This document shows positions 1 to 22,813 of a stretch of DNA of 64,000 bases, one piece after another. The stretch covers positions 30,321 to 94,320 of the forward strand of contig MPNW01000354.1 in the NCBI GenBank assembly GCA_011800805.1, given 5' to 3'. The notes under the pieces were generated by a model that saw only the letters and a list, made by a program, of their open reading frames with translations, had not been told where the DNA came from and searched no databases. Position 1 is the stretch's first letter. Every line of letters starts with the position of its first letter. This DNA is from Hirudo medicinalis (taxonomy: Eukaryota; Annelida; Clitellata; Hirudinida; Hirudinidae). The position numbers were made by a program, and so were the translations under genes.

Positions 1-3000
1 TGATTTTAAGTTACTTATTCTCGACTGCTCATATTCAAAATTCAAGAAAAAAACAAGTTCACCCACCCGTCTATGAGACAGGTTTTGTTTAAAAAGTCGT
101 CAATTTCATCAAGAGGATCTATATTTAATCCTTCATTTTTTGCCTCGAAAGTAAATAAAGAATACACATTTAAGTAAAATAACACCAAAATAGTAGCAAT
201 CATTTTTGAATTAAGTAAGGCTATCCCTCTTCGGTTTTTTAATTATTGCTTTAGTAACTCTCTTCGATAGATATGAACTCCATTTTATAGATGTTGCTGC
301 GACTCTTTTTTGCCTGTTGAATAACATGAGAAGTACGTCATAAACGCTATTTGATAAATATTATCAACATTTTTAAATTTCGGTTTTGTTTTTTAAAGTT
401 TTAAATTTCTTAGCACTTAAATGCTCCTCCAATTCAGAAATTGGCTTGCATCCAGCGAGATAGAGCATCAACTTTAAAATATAATTTCATTCAAAGATAA
501 ATAATGATAAAAATTCTACTTCAAAAACTTTTGCTTATATTTTTTGACTTTCTTCGATGTGACTTAACACTTATAATCTTTAGTAACATTGCTTCGATTG
601 TCTAATTGTTGCCATTTTGTTGGAAACCCGAGGATTTTATTGCTGCGTAGGTTCGTAATATGGCTGCCTATTTTACATGGGCGGAAGGATCTATTAAACG
701 GAATATATCTTGGCCATTCACGTAAATTTTCTGGATTATGCTGCAGGAACTTTAAACTTTACGGAATATTCTTCAACTTTCCATCGAGGCACGTCCACTC
801 CTATCGTGATAAAGATCTCGAAATCGGCTTAAGCACGTAATCGCGGTTTGTCTATATTGCTATAACCGTTGGTTTTTTGTTTAAGTGTTTGGGGAGATAC
901 CTTTGCATTTGGTATAGGATTAAAAATTCTGTTAACCAGAAGTGATAATCAGCTGTTGCATGATATTCAAAATGGTTAGGCAGTATCAACGGATTAACTT
1001 TGTTGCAGGACCAGATTTTACTGGAATGGTAAATTATTTACAAGGAACCTCAACAATTTACACATTTAAATGTTGTCTTATGTTGGGAAGCTTATTGCTT
1101 TGTGCAATATTATTATATTAATGGAAACTAATGGAAATTAATGGTGTCGGTAGCAATCTTGTTGTGCTTATGATAGATCACTTCATTTTAAGCTGAAAAT
1201 TAAGGGCATCATGCTTTGTTTTAGATTTGTTTCATCTTGTTTTTGTTGAGGTAACTATAGGCTAATTGAAATATTTTAAGTTTCAAGTTATTTTAGTGTA
1301 AAGTGCAATAAGAATATTAGAAACAGCACATTTGAAATGCACGGATAAAGAGTGCACACAATGGAGAAATGTCTGAAAATCAATTATCTGAATACTTCTG
1401 AATTTTTTTAAGACTATTGAACTGGCTGTTCACTTTTTAACTGGATAGAAATTTGAAATTTATTTTGAATCGAGTCAATGTTCTCCTTTTATAGTACTAA
1501 ATTCTATGGAGTCTGTAAATTAATTGATCGGAGCATAAATTAAGATTGCAAATTATCAGAGCTTCCGTTGTTTGGATATCTGGGGATATTACACCTGTTG
1601 AGTTCTAAACAAGTTATTAAATCACAAAGCTTCGTTAATTTTTTAATATTTATACTCCTGTGCACGAAACGACGTGCGAGTTAGGTCGGATGCGGTTTTG
1701 CAAAAGTCATTGCGGAGCCGAAAATGCGCTCGGGAAGATGGCATAAAGTCGATTGAAAGTGACTTAGTGGCACCATATTTTAGTTGCAAGATACGAAGAG
1801 ATTACGAGACGCAAAACGGCAATCCGGAAATTTGCGCCGTCGGCATTCGACGGGTTCGCTCGGTTTCTGTTTAATCGAAGGAAAGGAGCGTAATTTGAGT
1901 AATGTAATATTTTGGATGAATGACATTCAATTGTTACATGGAAGTCTTGGCATTGCAGCTTTTGTAAAAAGTGTGTGGGTAAAAGATTACAGAGAGCATT
2001 TATTTTATACTTTTGCCAAATGTTTCCGTTATTTTTATGCTCCGATACGACGTCGTCTAGATGCCTCGGTCGACGGAGAGCGTGCTTTTTGTTCGGGCTT
2101 GGTAATTTTAAACAGTTTTTGTTTCGATGGTTTAAGAATTTGGTGTTTTCAATTATTAACTTTCATTTTCTTGTGAGTGTGACTCTTCAGACTTGCAAAC
2201 ATCGATTTTTTTATTTGTTGCGGTAAATTAACTTGTTGTCGATTGATTTTCATTATTTTGTTCGTTATTCGTTTTGACAAGACTTTGAATAGCTCTAAAA
2301 TGTTTTGAAGTTCCTGTTTTTATTTCAGTCGATAGAGTGAATGGACAATCACGCAAACAGAGGTTAGATTTAATTTTCGTTCGCTAGGCGGCTCTTGAAA
2401 TGAATTTGTGCTATTCCCTCCCTCGTTCAGACTCTTGAATTTTAGTCAACAACTAATTCTGATCGAAGTTGGATCCATTCTTTCGCATTTGTTTGTTTTG
2501 CATTCCATTCCTTGTGAAGCTTTTCCATTTGCAAGTCCTTTACAATGCGTGAGATAATTCCATGAAATATGAACAATACTAAATTCCATGTTATTATTTA
2601 CTCTTTTCCATCTTACTACCTCAATTAATCCAGAACAAAATAAGAATCAATCTAGTGACTTGGGTGGCCTAATTTTTTGGCATTGATTTTACTTATAACC
2701 TAACTGGAATAATTTCGCTGTTGTCGTCAAAAGCATTTAGTGTTGGGTGGATTCCATAAAACATTGTCGATTATAATCGCTTGTGATCATGAGATCCTAG
2801 CCTGCAGGGTCAAACAATTTTGTAACTCATTAATCGTTGTGGAAATTTTTAGGAAACAAATAATGCGTGATTCGCTCAGTAAGTCATCTTGAACGAGGCA
2901 AATGTTTTGACACCGCAAGCTCAAAAGCCTTTCCGTGTTTTACGAGACTCACTCTGGAGATAAACTTTCCTGCCACAGATGTCTGTAATGGAGAGAGACC

Positions 3001-4600
3001 TTAGGGTCAGTCAATATCTCCCAGAGTTTTCGTCTAGGTTAAAGGTTGTATAAAAGAATCATTCCACTGAATAAATAAGCAGATAGGTCAAAGATTTGAT
3101 CACGGGGCCTACAAAAAAGAACCGCGTATTTTCTAGATTTCTCCCGTACTTCACAATGATCACGAACGTATTTTATGGCATGGCTTTGCATGGAAGCTCC
3201 ACTGGAATAAACAACATTGGCGCAGCAAAGTGACGCCATTTGTAAATTCTGTTTAAGGGAGCTTTGGAATGAATCCGCTAGATGGTTGGGTTCCCGGGGG
3301 CATTTGATTATGTCTAGCTCGGATTACGTGGCGCCGCCAGGCCAACTCGTTGTTATTATTGCTAACTTTCGATGGAGCTGATATCATTATGCAAGATAGA
3401 AAATATTTTATGCCTGAACGCGGCGGGATAAGATATCTCGATATCCTCGCCTCATATCTCCGCTTTATCTCTGGACGATCTTCATTCATTGCTTTCTGGC
3501 TCTCGGGACTAGATTCATTTTATTCTTTCGACGCGTAGGGGTCCGAAGGTGCCTCGGTTTCGAGCGTCCATTGTCTCGTCGATTCTCATTGGTTCTGTGG
3601 AATCTCATTACAGTAAGATTCTAACTAAAACCACGAGCAAATCTCATTTAGGCTTGCAAGTATGTTCGCCTTGGATGCATACAACACGACAACATAGCAA
3701 GACAGCTTCCTTGCAGAACTTGCAAGAATCCTAGCAACGATTCCCCTCAACCAGCGGAATGGTGCAACTCAATAGAGGATCGCTATATTTTATCTCCGTA
3801 TGCTCGCGCCACGTTCGGCGTGCACACTATTAGCTGCTCTGCATTCGACTAAGATCGTGGATTCGGGCTGGATTCAAAACAGATTGATCGAGCCGCTGTG
3901 CGAAATTATGCTGCTCTCTCTAGAGAGCGTGATGTGGTGAGATGAGTCAGTGAGTGAAGCAGACTAAAATAACACCCGTTTCGTAGGAAATGGTTTGCAG
4001 TGTGCGTGCGTGCTCGAGTTGGGGATGTGTTCTCGGTCTTTTAGAGTTGCGAGTGAGAACGTACTGCTGTTGGACTTAATTATCACTAATGATGAGACGT
4101 CTCATTCACGATTGGGACGTGTCTCTGCATTTTTGCCACTCGCACCTTTCGTTGCTACGCTTGCCACTTTTTGCCAGGCTCGAGCAATTGATATTCTAAC
4201 TACATAGATGTAGTTACATGTCAGAAGCTTCTGAAATTGGTTTTCATCCTAACCATCTGGTTATGCAACGAATAACTTCACACATCAAATTAATATTCTT
4301 GTTTTCATCAAATTCTCGTCAAAACCGTTTTTGCTACTCGGTCACAATCCAATTCAGTTGATGCTTTTTTATTTTGGTTTCTATGTAAGCACCCGCATCT
4401 GAGTTTATTGGTCGATTTCTCCTCTTATTGTTACAAAAGAGCTTTTTTAAAATCTCAGTTGAAGCAAACTCGCCTACCTATTGCTTCTATTTGCTGAGCA
4501 AACATTCATCCTGTTCTCATAAGAGATTAGAGCTCTAAAGATGGACTCCAAAAACTGTCATTTCCACTAAACACAATAAAACGTTTCCAATAACCACAAC
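1..4600. other. Noncoding or unresolved stretch upstream of the MADF gene
   Basis: I see no convincing protein domain, RNA gene or transposon in this AT-rich stretch. The open frames are short and do not continue across splice-like boundaries. The MADF gene starts just after a splice acceptor (TTTTTTTCAG ending at 4673), so at least one 5' untranslated exon of that gene probably lies here, but its donor could not be fixed. Low-complexity structure is scarce compared with the rest of the window. Confidence 0.4.
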
Positions 4601-4690
4601 GAGATTGTGATGCAATGAACTGTTAAAATGCCATTAATTTATGTCAAATACAAGGTTGTTGTCTTTTTTTCAGTTCTCCCTGTAAAAGTA

Positions 4691-5505
4691 ATGGACTGGT
4701 TCAAAGATGATGTGTTTCGATTGATAGACCTGTATAGAGACAGGCCTTGCCTATGGGATAATGATGACATTGACAGGAGAGACAAAGCCAAGAAAGAAGA
4801 AAGTTGGAATGAAATTTCTGACATTCTCCACGTGGAAAGAGCCGAAGTTGAGCGGAAGATGAAGTCTTTATCTACTCAGTTCTACAGGGAGTACAAAAGA
4901 AAGATAAAAATAGAAACAGAAACTGGGTCAGATGAAGGATTTAGGTCGAAATGGTTTGCATACGAGAGACTGTCCTTCCTAAGTAGAAGAGTGAAAGACA
5001 GACCCACCATGTGTTATTATGGCTCTGAGGTAGGCTTTTGCAATAACACCCACGTATGTGCTCTGTGCTTCAACTTGTGGTTAATTTGCAGGAAGTAGAG
5101 AATGGAGCATCAGGTGATGATGGATTGGGGGACATAGTAAAATTCAGCCAGATGGTCGATGACAATTTTTCCAGCAACGACCAACAATGCTTCCCTGTGG
5201 AAGATCACCATCCTCCCAAGCCTAGCCTCAAAAGAAAGTATTCTCCGGACACGTACTTCGACGAACCCTTCCACAAAAACGTCAACGATAAAGACGAGTT
5301 CCAGATATTCGGGGAATTTGTCGCTTGCAAACTACGCAGCCTGTCTTCTCCACTGGTCAGGAGTACAGTACAACATAGCATCAGTGACATAATCTACCAG
5401 GCTGAACTAGGCAACTTCAATCATTTCAGTGCACAGCTTCAAAATCATTCTTTTGTGAACTGCCCTGCGAGGGACTCGAATCCGCCGTGCAAGAAGGAAT
5501 TATGA
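4691..5505 (+). CDS. MADF/BESS-domain DNA-binding protein (two coding exons)
   Basis: Probable sequence-specific transcription regulator. Coding exons are 4691-5029 and 5092-5505, joined in phase 0 across a 62-nt intron (GTAGGC...TTGCAG), giving about 250 residues. Residues about 1-95 read as a MADF (Myb/SANT-like) domain: an opening FRLIDLYRDRPCLWD, the central SWNEISDIL, then SLSTQFYREYKRK and SKWFAYERLSFL. Near the C-terminus (about residues 190-235) a helix-rich FGEFVACKLRSL and a following amphipathic helix resemble a BESS protein-interaction motif. The start was placed at 4691 because an acceptor ends at 4673 and the residues encoded just upstream of it have no domain character. Candidate polyadenylation signals AATAAA lie near 5787 and 5848. 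This family is large and fast-evolving, so no one-to-one orthologue is claimed. Domain call is from sequence; regulatory function is inferred from the family. Confidence 0.82.
5030..5091 (+). other. 62-nt intron of the MADF gene
   Basis: Begins GTAGGC and ends TTTGCAG; phase 0 on both sides. It contains in-frame codons that would otherwise cut the protein before the BESS-like part, so splicing is needed to join the two domains. Confidence 0.8.
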
Positions 5506-5799
5506 TCCCGATCTAAGATTTTGCTGATCGATCGGGAAACATTTTATGTGGAGCCTTTGATGACAACGGTTTTCAATTCTTTCTCTGGCTAATCCTTGCC
5601 ATGCCATTATAAACTGCTCATAAGAAGTGAGTTGAAATTTAACTGAGGCACGTTTATATTGAGTGATATTATAGAATGATAATATTATCTTCCTTACAAC
5701 TTAAATAGATATGCTAAAAGTGTTGATGGTTGTGATGATTATGATGATGATAAATATTATTTGAAAATTGATGTGGACTCTCAGCCAATAAAATCAGGA

Positions 5800-6515
5800 A
5801 TTATATTGAATGTTGTTTACTCTCTTTAAACTATTGCGGAAATTTTTTGGATTTAAATAAATTATGTTAATAGAGTAATTAATTGAATTGTTTCATGAAT
5901 AACGTTCTTAAAATAATAAATTATGGATGGGACGGTCTGATAATTGAATGTTGCTGCTTGGATCTTAATGGGGTGTGCCTTAACGATGTGCAGTCCAACA
6001 GGCCCACAGTGAGTTAAATAAAGCATGAAAGGTCATTTTTTGAGATGATGGGAGTGAGTACATGCTACAATAAAATTCTACCCACATAACTCAAAGGATT
6101 CATTTGCCTAAGAATCTATAATATAAAACAGAAAGTGCATGTGTATGTCTGTCTGTCCCAAGATCTCCCAAACGGTGAATGGTAGCGACTTGAAATTTGC
6201 ACACGTCATTCTCTATGCCATTCTTATGTGTGCTATTTTCAATTTTCAACTTTCAAGTTTTCCAACTTTCACCTTTTCCTAAATCGCACACGAGCTTTCA
6301 ACTCGAGATGCATTTTCAACTGAAAGCAAAGAGCATTATGCTCCTGCATGGTCTAATGCAGTGGTTCCAAAGATTTTCAAGCAGAGACATCTACTATTTT
6401 AGGTAGTTAAACGGGCCACAACGTTATACAATTATAAAAGTCGTGCAATATCATTCTTAACTTTCAGCAACCAAATTCTAAAACTTTAAAAGCAGTCAGT
6501 GTCAGTAATACTATT
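5800..6515. other. Intergenic AT-rich sequence with a possible dispersed repeat near 6116-6220
   Basis: No gene seen. Around 6116-6220 an AT-rich lead followed by GTCTGTCTGTCC and a moderately conserved-looking tail resembles the start of dispersed repeats common in invertebrate genomes. No second copy was found in this window, so the repeat call is weak. Confidence 0.3.
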
Positions 6516-6521
6516 TGGCGT

Positions 6522-6640
6522 GCAGGTTGGCCGAATGGGTTGCGTTCCTGCGGTAATAGCAACAGTCGTGTTCGCAACCCAGCCTGCACTGCCAGGTAGC
6601 TCCCTCGGGTAGGGGCGCTACATAAATGGTAGATCGATTA
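6522..6640 (+). repeat. SINE-like element, family A, copy 1
   Basis: A tRNA-like head with an A-box (TGGCCGAATGGG, starting about 6528) and a B-box (GTTCGCAACCC, about 6570) about 40 nt apart, as in RNA polymerase III promoters. It is followed by a body with GGGGCGCTACATAAATGG. Two further copies share head and body: 31571-31757 on the minus strand and 32490-32700 on the plus strand. I cannot fold a convincing cloverleaf, so this is called a tRNA-derived repeat, not a tRNA gene. Confidence 0.72.
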
Positions 6641-9600
6641 AAAGTGCCTTCACATCCTGCCTGGATACATAAGGCACACAAAAAATCAGATAAATACACT
6701 GCAGTCATTTTTTGGTTTGAAATCTAAAGTTCATTTAACAATAAATTTAATTTGCACACTGCTAAACAGTTGTAACAGTCGGCAACAGGGCGTCTTGGGC
6801 ACTCTGATTGGTCGACAAGGTTGGGAAAAAGGAATTTCCAAGAGTTTCGTTGCGAACTGAAGAGGCGCATTCAATAATATCCGAGTACAACAACCACGAG
6901 CAAATACGAATTATCGCATGCTGACGGAGCGCTCCGAGTGCATTTTTGAAATTATTAAAATATGTTCTATTAAATATCGAGGCCTCTCGGGCCACTTTCT
7001 GATAGCTGGCGAGCCGTGGTTTGGGAACCTCTGGTATAATGTTTAAGACTTCGCCTCTTACGATGGCAGCAAGGATTAGAATCCCGTTGCGGGAGTACCG
7101 TCCTAATAATCCAGTTCTTTGAGGGCGAGTAACTGACTGAATTTGTAGGTCGCAAACTAGTAACGGGATGAATGAAATAAATTATAATGGAGTTTGACTG
7201 GCGAAGCCGGTTTGAAAAAGCTAGCAATTATATAAATCTTTCAACGACGATGATGTTTTCTAATTCACATTCTCTCGAGAATAACTTGGATGACGTGCAA
7301 CTTATTCTGTCATCAATTTACTTAATATTTCGTTATTACTTTGCAGTCTTTGGAAAAGTAATTATGCGCATGGTTTATGTAGTGGGTGTTGTGAATTAAA
7401 CACTTGTAGCTTGGTAGCATGTATGAATCACAAACTGGCGACAAGTTTGAAATTGAGGGACAGGTAACTGCTGCATTATGAAGGCCTCCATAAATTGCTC
7501 TTTTCAACGTACCTGAGTCTTTCAAATTAGTTAGCAGTCGTGATTATTCAACCTATTCATTGCTCATCAGCTCAATTTTAACGTCGTGGTGGCGGGTTCA
7601 TACCTGAAGTACTCGTATCACCTGAGTCTCTACGCCTTGAAATATTGATCAGCCGTTTCTCTGGCTCGGCCCACTTGTCCGGGCCAATGTATTGACTCTG
7701 TTTGGCTTCTAGTGTTCGTTAGTTTCTTTATCACATGATTCTTCACCTGCTCCCATCCATCCATCTTTCTAACAAATATGCGTTCGTCACCACCACCCCC
7801 GTTGCTATTTTTATTCCTCTATTCAAATGAGTTGATTTTTTTTTTATCATTCTCTCTACTTGCCTGTTGCGACGCAGGATGGAAAATTACCCCTACATTA
7901 AATACTTTTACAGCAAATTGTAAACGGAATCCTTGGGAGTTTAGCATCAGTAAGCTTATTGAGGTAATACAAGCATTGTGAACAGATCGAGAGTCTACAA
8001 TTTAATACTTCACATATGTTTTTCTCATGCAATGGATTGAAGTCAGTGCTAAAACATAAACACTCCTCAGCTTACGTAGACGCGTTGGAGTCGAAACGAC
8101 CTCAGTTACTTTTGTCCTGTTTGTTGCTAATTTAATATGCTTGAGTAACAAAATTCTAATGAGCCGACATGTTTTAGTAATTTAGCATTACTGCTGCTCA
8201 TAACTTTCTTCATGTGGAGTGCAGAAAACATATTCTTATGAAGACAAACAATTGTATGAAATCCTGAAGGACGTGGTGAGGATTCGAATGTGTGAAATCC
8301 AGAGGGACCAGGTGAGGATTCGAGTTTAATTCAATACATTGGCCGAATTGAACCTAACTCGGTTACTCTCGCCGATTTCGAGTTTGTGCTGCGTCGTTCT
8401 TGGTTTCTTGCTTAGGAATCAATGTCATCTTCCCACTCGTACACGGCGGTCGATAAATCAATAGAGAACACCCACTCAACCCACTCATCTTCAGACTGGA
8501 TTTCCAATTACTGGAGCATTTGGATTTTTGCCAATTCTCGTTACGCATAATTTTTATGTTTATAATATGCCTTGTACAGCTGCGTCGGTTGAATGACTGT
8601 TCAATGAACGGGGATGGCCTTAGTTGATCCATTTACATGTACTTCGTTATCTCCTCGTGAGGAGGACTGCTTGCAATTATTGAAATCTCCCGTATAGCAT
8701 TAGACGTCCTATATTTATCTCACTCCGAACGGAATACTTGGCTGGCTGGTCGAGTATTGATCCGTTACATTCCCGACTGCTTCGAACGCGCACGCAGCTG
8801 TGCTTTCCTTGTTCTACTGGAGATGTTTCTCCATCTTCCCCTGTGTACGTGCAGCTCAACACGGACATAACGTGGCAGAATATTTTCTTCCTTCACGGTG
8901 TTGTTGGTTTCAGCATTCGTTTTTCTTCGAGCAAGGTTCGCGTCATCCATTGCGAGTCTGCTCATTATGTTAATTATATGCATTCACACGTACGTGCCGC
9001 GCAAACAAAGCCTTTCGCGAGGGCATGTAGATGTATGGCGAGAGGAAGGTTTCAAAGCAATTTTTAACCACGAGACCGATATTCGTATCAGATCAGATTT
9101 TGTTTTTTATGTTTTCCTGGCACGGCTTTGGAGGACGTAAAGCGTCTTCAGATTTTTCTCAACGTTCTGTTTTGCCGCTTATACGATGGGTAACTAAAAG
9201 TTTATGAAACTGACAGATGTTCTGCCACGGGAGCAATCGATGCGTGCTCCAACTTTGTTGACATGTTGCGAGGGAGTTCCCTTGGACGCTGTTCTTCAAC
9301 AACCGTCTATGTGAGCCTTTGACCCGATGGACATCGAAGTAATCCAATTCTAATGAATTTCAAAAAGCTTCTTTCGACGTAAGATTAGTCATCTGATGCT
9401 GGTCAGACCGGTCCGTAGATTGATGAGTGTGATGTAATGTACGCGGGAGATTTCCCCGAGTTGAACTCGAGATGAGTGCGTTCTTTCGCTGGCCAGGAAT
9501 AAATAATTTATTCTGCCGCGTAATGGATTCCAGAATTTTCTTTTCAGATGTGTGCAGGTCTTGTATACGGTCAGCTAATCTACTTTCCATACTGAGTGGA

Positions 9601-12288
9601 CGGAGAATTGCGATGTCTCCGCTTCTTCCAGCATAATACATTCGGATAATAAATATTCGGAATTTTAGAGGAATGTTATTGGAGAAGTTTGCTGAAAATA
9701 CATAAGACGTTTAGTACTTGGTTCAGATGATCGCCAATATGTCTTGACCACTGAATAATCTCGTGAAGTGAATAAACACAAGTTAATTGGTCTTCTTGCG
9801 TTTTAGCTGCTCGAATTGCGCAGGGGCGTCTTATCTCGCTGGTGGGTTTTCAGCTGTCGGTCCCTCCCAGCTATCCTGACTATATTGTTGTAATTATTAT
9901 TTGCAATGCAATGTAATTATTATTTAGCTGCTCGTTAGCCCGTTGGATACTGGCGCAGGCTAGTTTCGAATGCGTTGCATCCGTCGGTCGTGCTGGTCTC
10001 GATGAACGCAATCTCAACAAAATGCACTTCAACGAGTCATTTTTAACCAACTTAAAATGGGAATTCAAACTCAAAAATAATGACAGAAAACTAGTATAAT
10101 TCTAATAAAGCGCCACAGCGAGGTTGGTTATGGCGTGGTTCGCCATATTGGAAGATTTAGAACAACATGCCGAGGCAAAAAAGGAGATCGGCCGCACTGC
10201 ACGGCGTTAGTGGTCTTGATTTGTTGGATGTCATTTTGTAGTTTCCAAGTTTAGAAGCTTTAAAACGGTTAAATTTCTCTGAATGAAAACTCGTCCCTCG
10301 CATTATTCGACTCTTTCAAACGTAAACAAGTTCGCTAATGCCCTGCAGTTGGTTTTCGTCAGCAATTTTGCAATTTATTTCGAAATTTAAAACTAGCGCA
10401 GAAGATTGGGGGCAAGTTGCTAACCTTCCTCTGCATGCGTGTGTATAATAGTATCTGTATTCGACATTATGGCTCGATGTGCGCCTCTTTATCAACACTA
10501 CGCCTGGGTTATATGGTGTGCTGCGTCCATGTGCGTGAACCGGAGTAGACATGTTTTAGAGTATCGTTCGTTCGTTTCACTTGGCGGATGTGAGATCTAC
10601 CTTTTACACTTTAAACACTGCATTTCAAAGGAGTTACCTTGTTCGCTGTTTTCGCGTTGTTTTGTATTCGATACGGTGAAATATTGTTGCCTATATCGCT
10701 TCGGAAGTTCGTCAAATTGTTTTATTCTGACCACGACGCTACGAATTAAGAGTGAAAAGTATTTAATATATCCACCTACAAACATATGTTACTTGGATCG
10801 AATGAACCTCTCGAGGACATGGAGTAGAATAAAGGACATCTCCTAGCTTTGCCCATTACTCTCCAGATGCGTAGAAGACAGTGTGAAATTTCATTGAATA
10901 AACTTTATAACGTAATAAATGAACTCAGGATCGCAAGGCCTATCTTTCCACCCAGATATGGCTCTCGTGCAGATGTGTGCTGGAAAGGAAGAGATTTTTT
11001 CGTTGCCCATGTGGAAGGTGTGCACAAAAAGTGAAGTTTTCCATTGAATCTTTCAATCTTCTCATCGGTAACGATTTTAGTTATGTTTTTGCTGGATCGA
11101 ATCATTTTGTATGTTTCTGAAAAATGTAACTGGGATATGGATATACATTTGAGCCATGCAGGTAAATGTCTTTTTCTATTCAATGTGTTACAGATTTGCT
11201 AAAACTTGTACCTGGAAATCGATTGTTGAATTTGAGTATTTGAATGTCAATTCTTCTGCATGCAAATTAGAACTTCCACGTGAGTTGTTTTGCCGCAAAA
11301 TGTAGATTTCTTTGTTTGAACGAGCCAGTGCATTAAACTCATTCTCAGCAAGTCCCAGTTATTATTGCGTCATACGTTTATTGATCTGTGTAACTGGCAA
11401 ACAACCCCTATTCTTGTGCTCAATTGATCTGCTTTATCAACTTGTCTTATCAAAGTTCACAAGGTTGGATTATTATTGGTCTCCTTATTACTCACGTGAC
11501 AAGTTGCTCTGTTCGAGTCGTAGTCCACTCTATCTCTAACTCTCATTGTAACTGCGGTTATTACGTAAACAATTCATTCATTCATTTGAATTATGTGGCA
11601 AACAGTGCGATGCGGACAGTGGTTAAATCGTCCACGTTACGTAGATGAAATTGCATTAGACTCACTTACGTGTTTACTGAGTGGATGGACGGTTGGCTGG
11701 ATAAATGAAAAATCTCTCGCCGATCAAATATCAACTGGTTTCGTCATCGATTGGCAATAAAGGGATTTTTCTGCCACAGATGCTCAGATAACACCGACAC
11801 CGTTACCATGAATCTGACTCATTCCTTGCGTACGTTTGTACGTTTCGGTGTTTGTTTGTACGCCTCCGTGTGCGTCTCGTTGTACGTCTCGATATCTCTG
11901 CCCCAGTCCCAGAGGCGTATCGGTTGTATGGCTGACGAGTACCTTCATATTGCCGTGCGTATTTAAAGCTTGCTGGCAATAATAGAATGAAGCTCTACTT
12001 ATGCAGCTCTCGGGGAGTAGGAGCGTGGATTTGCATTGGATTCGGACGATCTTGTACGCTCGCTATTTCGATGTCTTCGTGTGTTTTCATTGACTTTTGC
12101 ATTGCGTTGCCTGGATGCAACTTCAGGTCTGACGTTCCAAACGTTTTTCAGTCCGTTTGGCAAATCTCCCTTGTCGCGTGATAGCGTTTTGAGTGGTTAA
12201 TTTTGTACTCGAGATTGTTTTAATTGATGCGTGCGAGTGTGTTCGAGTTGATTCTCTTGCTGATGTCATGTATTTTTCTTTATCTCAG
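6641..12288. other. Intergenic or 5' region of the ANKRD11/12-like gene
   Basis: Apart from a SINE-like copy at 7028-7120, no gene or domain was recognised. Open frames here are short and lack domain motifs. The ANKRD11/12-like gene begins in this model with an internal exon at 12289 entered in phase 0, so its first coding exon with the initiator ATG, and its promoter, should lie somewhere in this interval or further upstream. I could not identify them. Confidence 0.4.
7028..7120 (+). repeat. SINE-like element, family B, copy 1
   Basis: Shares with 23988-24085 (+) and 32072-32140 (-) a tRNA-like head of the type CTGGTATAATGTTTAAGAC, a degenerate B-box (GGATTAGAATCCC) and a downstream block GCGGGAGTACCGTC followed by CTAATAATCCAG. 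The B-box is less intact than in the 24-kb copy, so this copy is older or decayed. Confidence 0.62.
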
Positions 12289-21122
<8,834 letters not shown>

Positions 21123-22470
21123 CCTACGGGGTGAAATCCTCGAGGGAACCTGCTATCGCCCGACCCCCATCGCTTCCGACCTGCTGCCACCCGATACCCG
21201 TCGATTCCGACCTGCCCGACCCGGAGCTCCCCACTGCACTTCTAAGCACAGGAGGTGTCCTCAAAATTATAATTCACTGCCTCAGCCCAACAGTTAGAAA
21301 CAGCTGCTATGCCAGAAATGGTGTCAGGCAGTTGATCCAACTCGTGCTTGATTGCAGGTTTATTTTAGTCTGTGATTGACGATTTTGTTGAGACGTGAGC
21401 GTGTTAGTGCGTTTCGTGTCTTCGATAAACAGTAGCTCTGTGCTCACTTGTTTTTGAGTTTGTAGTGTCCCTGTGTGCATGCTACACTTGTGACTGGTTT
21501 CTTGAATTTTGACCCTCTGCAGGCAAATTAACTCTCTTTTAATTGCAAAGTCTTTTACTAATCTAGCACTTGCAAAGCAGCCAACTCCTTGGAGGCTTGT
21601 AGCAAATTTTGAATGAGTTATGATTATGTGTACTATTTCGATTTCAAATAGTCTTCTCTTTCTTCTAGTTGTACTCTTGCACAAAACTTTCAGGATGAGA
21701 ATGTCCATAGAGTGCTCACTTCTCACTTACGAATTCAGCTGCTGATGATGATCTGCCTTGTTGATTCTAGCATCCTCTTCCCAAACGTTGATACGAGAAC
21801 TGGTCGTTGTCGATTAATTATTATTGCCTGGTGGACAGACTTGCTTTTATAAGATGGCATGCTCTACATTCGTACATGAAAAATCTCATTCTTGCTTTGT
21901 GGTGTGCTGGATTGGTTGTTGGCTTTAAGTATCATCGCCATCGTCGTCGTCGTCGTCATCATCATCATCTGACCAACAACACGAAACATTCCATCTGTTG
22001 CAGCTTGTGCTTGTTGTAACGTCGAACCCCAGGAGCCAAAACGTGGATGCTTTGATCCTGTAACTTCTTAACATTTCTTTGCCCATTCTGCTGTCGAAGT
22101 GGGGTTGCTTTGCTAACAACGAAGGGGCTAGATTATTAACAATAGAATCAGTCACCCGTGTGCTTTTGTGCGCCGTAGAGTCTCCGTGAATCTATGGATG
22201 AGTGCGAGTATTAGTTGTTGGTCGAACAACTTCATAGGTTTTGTGACTGCACATTGTTTTGTCGTGTTGCGTTTCATAGTTGCGTGTCTGAGAGTGAAGT
22301 CTGTACATAAATTGTTTTACCAGTTTGTTGAATGATTTATTGCCATAACTATCAGTGATTGTGTGATAAACAAAAGTGTTTGTAAATATTTGAGGAGCCG
22401 TGTACATTCTGTACGACATCAGGTTCCACTCTAGTGGCATTTATCTAAATAAAACTTTCGATGACAGATT
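21123..22470 (+). other. Probable 3' untranslated region of the ANKRD11/12-like gene
   Basis: No further coding exon continues the conserved C-terminus, which ends as in the vertebrate family. The first plausible polyadenylation signal, AATAAA, is at about 22448, so the 3' UTR may be about 1.3 kb. It holds a CGT/CAT microsatellite near 21935-21970. The open frames here have no domain character. Confidence 0.45.
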
Positions 22471-22813
22471 GCCGCGTTTTGTTGGTGCATCCAAAGTTAA
22501 TGAATATTTTTCGGACTATTTCTACCTTTTCAAAGCAGACAAAACTGAGAATCGGCGTTTATAACGAAGTTTCTTAACTAACCTCAAGCATAACGGCGAG
22601 CAGGCGTACTTGAAGTAAATCTTAATTAACTTATCTAGCGGGCGTTACAACACGTTTTTTATAAGTAAATTTAATTTAAGCAATCAGAAATCACAGAAAG
22701 TATTTACTAAGCATAAGAATAATGCAACTAATGAGTTAGGACCATAGTTTATGAGGAATTTTAGAAACCATTTGATTAAATTATATTCTCGTCGGAAAAG
22801 GGCGTGAGTGTAT

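Noticed and set aside
1784..2176. 130-codon open frame upstream of the MADF gene
   Set aside because: No domain, overlapping open frames of similar length on the same strand, and no clear splice boundaries; probably chance.
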